DNA from: Xanthobacteraceae bacterium
GTDB taxonomy: Bacteria; Pseudomonadota; Alphaproteobacteria; Rhizobiales; Xanthobacteraceae
Direction: 5' to 3'
DNA: 64,000 nt
Assembly: GCA_022844205.1 (NCBI GenBank)
Contig: JALHMF010000001.1
Span: forward strand, 370,028 to 434,027
The notes beneath the pieces are model-generated. The model was not told the DNA's origin, ran no database searches, and was given only the letters and a program-made list of their open reading frames with translations. The position numbers and the translations under genes are program-made. Shown piece by piece: positions 60,721-64,000 of the stretch (positions are counted from its first letter, which is position 1; each line of letters starts with the position of its first letter).

Positions 60721-61752
60721 TTACTCCGCGGCCTCGCGCGGAGAATTCTTCGGGCTTCGCTTTTCGTCAGCCACTTTCAGCTGATGATCGGCGATGAAAT
60801 AGACGGGCCGGCCTTTCAGCTCGAACAGAATCTTTGCGATGTATTCGCCCATGATGCCGATCATCATGAGCTGTACACCTCCGATCACCATCATACCGAC
60901 GAATAGCGAGGGATAGCCGGCAACGTCCTTTCCGTAGACAATCGTCTCAAACAGAATCCAGCCGCCGAACAGAAAAGCGGTCACGGAAAGCATAAGCCCG
61001 AGAAAACTCGCAAAGCGCAGCGGAGCGGCGGAGAAAGCCGTGAGCCCTTCCACCGAAAGACCAAGCAGCGTGGCGAGGCTCCAGCTTGAACGGCCATGAC
61101 TGCGTTGCGCCGGCTCATACGGCACACGCACCTGACGAAAGCCGATCCAGCTCGACAGGCCCTTGAAGAAGCGGCTGCGCTCCGGAAGCCGTCGTAACGC
61201 TTCCGCCGCGCGCGGAGACAGCAGCCGGAAGTCTCCGGCATCGACCGGAATCTTGTGCCGCGCGCCCCAGTTCAGCACGCGATAAAACGAATAAGTCAGG
61301 AAGCGCTTGGTCGCGGACTCATTCGACCGATGCGCCTTCGCCGTATAAACGACGTCGTAGTTCTCGGCGCGCCATAGTTGTACAAGCCGGTCCGCGAGTT
61401 CCGGCGGATGCTGTCCATCGCCGTCCATGAACAGGAGTGCGGCGAAACGCGCGTGATCGAGTCCCGCGGCCATCGCCGCTTCCTTGCCGAAATTGCGCGA
61501 TAAGGAAACGACTTGCACGTCGTTTGCTTCGGCGGGAAGGGAGCGGGCGATGGAAAGCGTCTCATCGCGGCTGCCGTCATCGACGTAAACGAACTCAGTG
61601 CGAATGCCGTAGGACTTTGCGATGCGCGCGGCGAATGCAACCAGCCGCTCATGCAGGGCAGGCAGGCCCTCCGCCTCGTTATAAACCGGAACGACCACGG
61701 AAAGGCTGTCGCCGTCGGTCATTCCCTTCAGGTTTCCCCTGTCCTGCGCCAT
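60721..61752 (-). CDS. Family 2 glycosyltransferase, GtrB/dolichol-phosphate-mannose-synthase-like
   Basis: A 343-residue membrane-bound transferase. The GT2 domain starts SVVVPVYNEAEGLPALHERL (near residue 20) and has YVDDGSRDET, LFMDGDGQHPPEL (the D-x-D metal site) and SFYRVLNWGARHKIP. Two C-terminal helices (FLGLMLSVTAFLFGGWILF and SLFVGMMVIGGVQLMMIG) match GtrB, which loads glucose onto undecaprenyl phosphate. ATG 61752 has AAGGA 5 bases upstream; ATG 61722 is the alternative. GtrA is divergent next to it and the deacetylase follows. Confidence 0.92.
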   Translation of the reverse strand: MAQDRGNLKGMTDGDSLSVVVPVYNEAEGLPALHERLVAFAARIAKSYGIRTEFVYVDDGSRDETLSIARSLPAEANDVQVVSLSRNFGKEAAMAAGLDHARFAALLFMDGDGQHPPELADRLVQLWRAENYDVVYTAKAHRSNESATKRFLTYSFYRVLNWGARHKIPVDAGDFRLLSPRAAEALRRLPERSRFFKGLSSWIGFRQVRVPYEPAQRSHGRSSWSLATLLGLSVEGLTAFSAAPLRFASFLGLMLSVTAFLFGGWILFETIVYGKDVAGYPSLFVGMMVIGGVQLMMIGIMGEYIAKILFELKGRPVYFIADHQLKVADEKRSPKNSPREAAE

Positions 61753-61812
61753 GTTAGTCCTTGTCAGCGCGCGATTCGGCCCCATCCCGCCCGCTTTCCC
61801 CGGAGTGTCCTC

Positions 61813-62199
61813 TTGTACGCATTGTTCGTCCAGATGTTCCGCTTTGGCCTTGTCGGCTTCGTTAATGCGGGCGTGGACGTAGCCGTTTTCTTCCTGGCCC
61901 TTGCAACCATCACCAATTCGCTGGTGGCGGCGAATTTCTGCGCCTGGGTCGTTGCGGTGACCTGCTCCTATTTTCTCAATTCGCGCTTCACCTTCGCCGG
62001 CGCTTCCGGACGTGCCCTAAGCCTGAAGGGTTATCTGATGTTTGTGCTGACACAGGTCGGCGGTTTCGTGGCGCATACGGCGATGCTGGTGGTCTCGGCG
62101 CCCTACGTTCCGCTCTGGCTGGCGAAACTCCTCGGCATCGGTGTGGGCTTCGTGGTGAATTTCACGCTGGCGCGGGCAATCGTGTTCCGGAATCAATAA
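61813..62199 (+). CDS. GtrA family lipid-linked sugar flippase-like protein
   Basis: A 128-residue protein with four helices of the GtrA type: FRFGLVGFVNAGVDVAVFFL, then FCAWVVAVTCSYFLNSRFTF (the N-S-R-x-T-F motif) and LGIGVGFVVNFTLARAIVF. GtrA proteins are thought to move undecaprenyl-linked sugars across the inner membrane. Start is TTG 61813 with GGAG 7 bases upstream; ATG 61834 would cut into the first helix. It is divergent from the GtrB-like gene. Confidence 0.9.
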   Translation: MYALFVQMFRFGLVGFVNAGVDVAVFFLALATITNSLVAANFCAWVVAVTCSYFLNSRFTFAGASGRALSLKGYLMFVLTQVGGFVAHTAMLVVSAPYVPLWLAKLLGIGVGFVVNFTLARAIVFRNQ

Positions 62200-62204
62200 A
62201 AAAC

Positions 62205-63179
62205 TCAGCGATTGAGCCGCGCCTCGAGTGCATCCCAGAGCGAATTCTCGCGCTCGAACACGAATTCCGGCGAAGTGACCATCACGGTTTCCGCGCCCTG
62301 CTCGCGCAGGAAAATCGCAAGGTCGTGCACCGTCTTCGGGGGGCAGAGCAGCGTCAACATGCCAGAGGAAGTCGGCCCGCCCAGCGGGGCGATCACGCCG
62401 AAACGGTCCTTGGCTTCCGCGACCATCTCGGCATCCGCTTCCTTGAAGCGCGTGCGGACTTCCCGCATCGTTCTTGCGCGGCGTTCGGCGGCCACACGGT
62501 CGAGCAAGGCGCGCGCGGCGGCACGCTCTTCATCGCCCCAGTGGGCGGTGAGGGAAGCGACGAGATTCGCCTGTGAGCGCAGCATCACGCCATCGTCGAT
62601 TACCTTCAGGCCATTGGCGGCGAGTGTCGTGCCGGTCGTGGTGATGTCCACGATCAGTTCGGCGGCGCCTGTTGCCGGTGCGCCCTCGGTCGCGCCAAGG
62701 CTTTCGACGGTGCGGTAGTCCGAAATGTTGTGGCGCGCGAAGAACTCGCGCGTCAGGTTCACGTATTTCGTGGCGATGCGCATGCGCTGTCTGCGCTTGT
62801 GATGAAACGCGGTCGCCACATCGTCGAGGTCGCGCATGTTGCGCACATCGATCCATGCCTGCGGCACGGCGACGACCACATTCGCATTGCCAAATCCGAG
62901 TTCGTCGATCAGCAGCACCTTTTTATCGGCGTTCGGAATCATTTCGCGCACGAGGTCTTCGCCCGTGACGCCGAAATGAATGGTCCCGTTCGCAAGGTGA
63001 TTGGTGATCTCGGAGGCCGAAAGATAGACGACCTCGATGCCGCCGATTTCCGGCACGGTGCCGCGATACTCGCGCCCGCCGCGCGGCTGCACGAGCGACA
63101 TGCCGGCCCGCTTGAAGAACGCGTGGGCGTTCTCCATGAGGCGGCCTTTCGAGGGCACTCCGATGACGAGGGCGCTCAT
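62205..63179 (-). CDS. hisG: ATP phosphoribosyltransferase (first step of histidine synthesis)
   Basis: Joins ATP and PRPP to phosphoribosyl-ATP, committing carbon to histidine. The 324 residues start [19 protein letters not shown]. The PRPP loop is in [18 protein letters not shown] (Asp-Ile-Thr-Thr-Thr-Gly-Thr-Thr) near residue 178. Length exceeds the short form (about 210) usually paired with HisZ, yet hisZ directly precedes and overlaps it (ATGA). This longer form is seen in alphaproteobacteria; the extra C-terminal part is not the standard ACT-like regulatory domain as far as I can tell. Confidence 0.95.
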   Translation of the reverse strand: MSALVIGVPSKGRLMENAHAFFKRAGMSLVQPRGGREYRGTVPEIGGIEVVYLSASEITNHLANGTIHFGVTGEDLVREMIPNADKKVLLIDELGFGNANVVVAVPQAWIDVRNMRDLDDVATAFHHKRRQRMRIATKYVNLTREFFARHNISDYRTVESLGATEGAPATGAAELIVDITTTGTTLAANGLKVIDDGVMLRSQANLVASLTAHWGDEERAAARALLDRVAAERRARTMREVRTRFKEADAEMVAEAKDRFGVIAPLGGPTSSGMLTLLCPPKTVHDLAIFLREQGAETVMVTSPEFVFERENSLWDALEARLNR

Positions 63180-64000
63180 GCGGCACCTCCCGCCTGTTCC
63201 AGCTCCTCGATCCAGGCTGCGAAGCCGACCGCGGGTACCGGCTCGGCGCTGCCGAGCAGCGAAAGCAGCCCGTCATAGCGGCCACCGGCGGCGAGCGGAT
63301 ATTTTACCCGGCCGGACGTGTCGTAAATCTCGAACACCATGCCGGAGTAGTAGTCGAGCGCGCGTCCGAAGGCGGTGGCGAATTTGATGGTCGATACATC
63401 CACGCCGCCGGCCGCCATGAAGCCGGCGCGCTTCTCAAACGTGTCGAGTGCCGCATCGAGATCGAGCTTGGCATCCTTGGCAAGCGAGCGCAGCGAGGCG
63501 AGTGCGTCATCGGGATCGCCTTCGATGGTCAGATAGCGTTCGAGTGCCGCCGTCGTGTCGCCGTCGAGGCTACTGGTGACGCCGAGCGAGGCCTGCTCCA
63601 GAAACCGCTCCGCGATTTCCTCCCCCGTGCGTCCGCCTACGGCGGAAATGCCGGCGATCGAAAAGAGATCGGTGACGAAAGCGCGCGCCGCTTTCGGGTC
63701 GGAGCCTTCGAGCGCGGCGAGAACGCCCGCGTGAGTCGAGCGCGTGCCGGGTGCAAGCTTCAATGTCGCAAGGTCCGCTTCCAGTGTGCCGGTGCGATTG
63801 AAATCCTTCAAGAGACGCCGCTGCCAGACCGGCGGCAGTTTGAGTGCCGCGACGAGTGCGGAAAACAATCCGACATCGCCCATGCGAATTTCCGGCGTGT
63901 TGACGCCATATTGCTTTGCGGATTCAAGCGCCAGCGAAAGACATTCGGCGTCCGCCGCCTCGAAGTCCTCGCGGCCGAGCGACTCGATGCCGGCCTGAAG
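63176..64000 (-). CDS. hisZ: ATP phosphoribosyltransferase regulatory subunit (5' end outside window)
   Basis: HisRS-like regulatory partner of HisG. The visible 274 residues run from [20 protein letters not shown] at the window edge through a class II synthetase-like core with [21 protein letters not shown] (histidine-binding region) and [13 protein letters not shown]. The first part, including the start codon, lies beyond base 64000. In this order of bacteria hisS usually precedes it. It overlaps hisG by four bases, so the subunits are made together. Confidence 0.93.
   Translation of the reverse strand, partial: LQAGIESLGREDFEAADAECLSLALESAKQYGVNTPEIRMGDVGLFSALVAALKLPPVWQRRLLKDFNRTGTLEADLATLKLAPGTRSTHAGVLAALEGSDPKAARAFVTDLFSIAGISAVGGRTGEEIAERFLEQASLGVTSSLDGDTTAALERYLTIEGDPDDALASLRSLAKDAKLDLDAALDTFEKRAGFMAAGGVDVSTIKFATAFGRALDYYSGMVFEIYDTSGRVKYPLAAGGRYDGLLSLLGSAEPVPAVGFAAWIEELEQAGGAA

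Overview
The window reads as chromosome of an alphaproteobacterium of the order Hyphomicrobiales, probably near Bradyrhizobium, Rhodopseudomonas or the Rhodoplanes/Pseudorhodoplanes group. Reasons: GC-rich codon use with C or G in most third positions; ctaE, a DUF983 gene, SURF1 and thrC in a row; a PdhS-type cell-cycle kinase; Irr-like iron boxes; an alphaproteobacterial tRNA-His; several BacA/SbmA-like ABC exporters; and palindromic intergenic repeats of the kind common in these genera. No prophage, insertion sequence or CRISPR array was seen. Gene density is high and no stretch over 300 bases lacks a gene.

Layout. 0-5.4 kb: cytochrome oxidase subunit III, DUF983, SURF1, threonine synthase, an M16 peptidase and an acetyltransferase, all on the plus strand. 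5.4-8.6 kb: a secreted unknown and an AsmA-like protein on the minus strand. 8.8-10.8 kb: acetoacetyl-CoA synthetase. 10.9-14.8 kb: an iron block (ferric ABC permease and binding protein, bacterioferritin, Bfd), with an Irr-type palindrome before three of its genes. 14.8-21.9 kb: a PdhS-like kinase, two phasins, tRNA-His, an aldo/keto reductase, a secreted unknown and a methyltransferase-like protein. 22-25.1 kb: the first BacA-like ABC protein and a DUF3422 protein. 25.3-29.3 kb: a cyanate operon (binding protein, permease, ATPase, cyanase) behind a sigma-54 promoter.

29.3-44.7 kb is largely devoted to 2-hydroxyacid oxidation: lutA, an acetyltransferase, lutB and lutC (lactate to pyruvate), then two alpha/beta-hydrolase-like proteins and a methyltransferase, then glcD, glcE, a second BacA-like ABC protein and glcF (glycolate to glyoxylate), then malate synthase (glyoxylate plus acetyl-CoA to malate). 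The malate synthase carries an unusual histone-H1-like basic tail, and the next two genes also encode lysine-rich tails.

44.8-54.8 kb holds a Crp/Fnr regulator, a soluble HisKA_2 kinase, a Gln/Pro-rich peptide, dodecin, a GlsB-type membrane protein, an ATP-grasp ligase paired with a putative zinc peptidase, a second secreted HExxH protein, a DUF1236 protein, an L,D-transpeptidase, an MFS transporter and a TauE/SafE exporter. 54.8-64 kb holds a DctPQM TRAP transporter, the third BacA-like ABC protein, a ChbG-like deacetylase with a GtrB-like glycosyltransferase and GtrA, and hisZ-hisG; hisZ runs off the window end.

Best candidates for something undescribed are the ATP-grasp/HEAGH-peptidase pair (48.2-50.3 kb), the H1-tailed malate synthase, and the BacA-like exporter set inside the glycolate oxidase operon. 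All functions are inferred from sequence reading alone; no database search was run.
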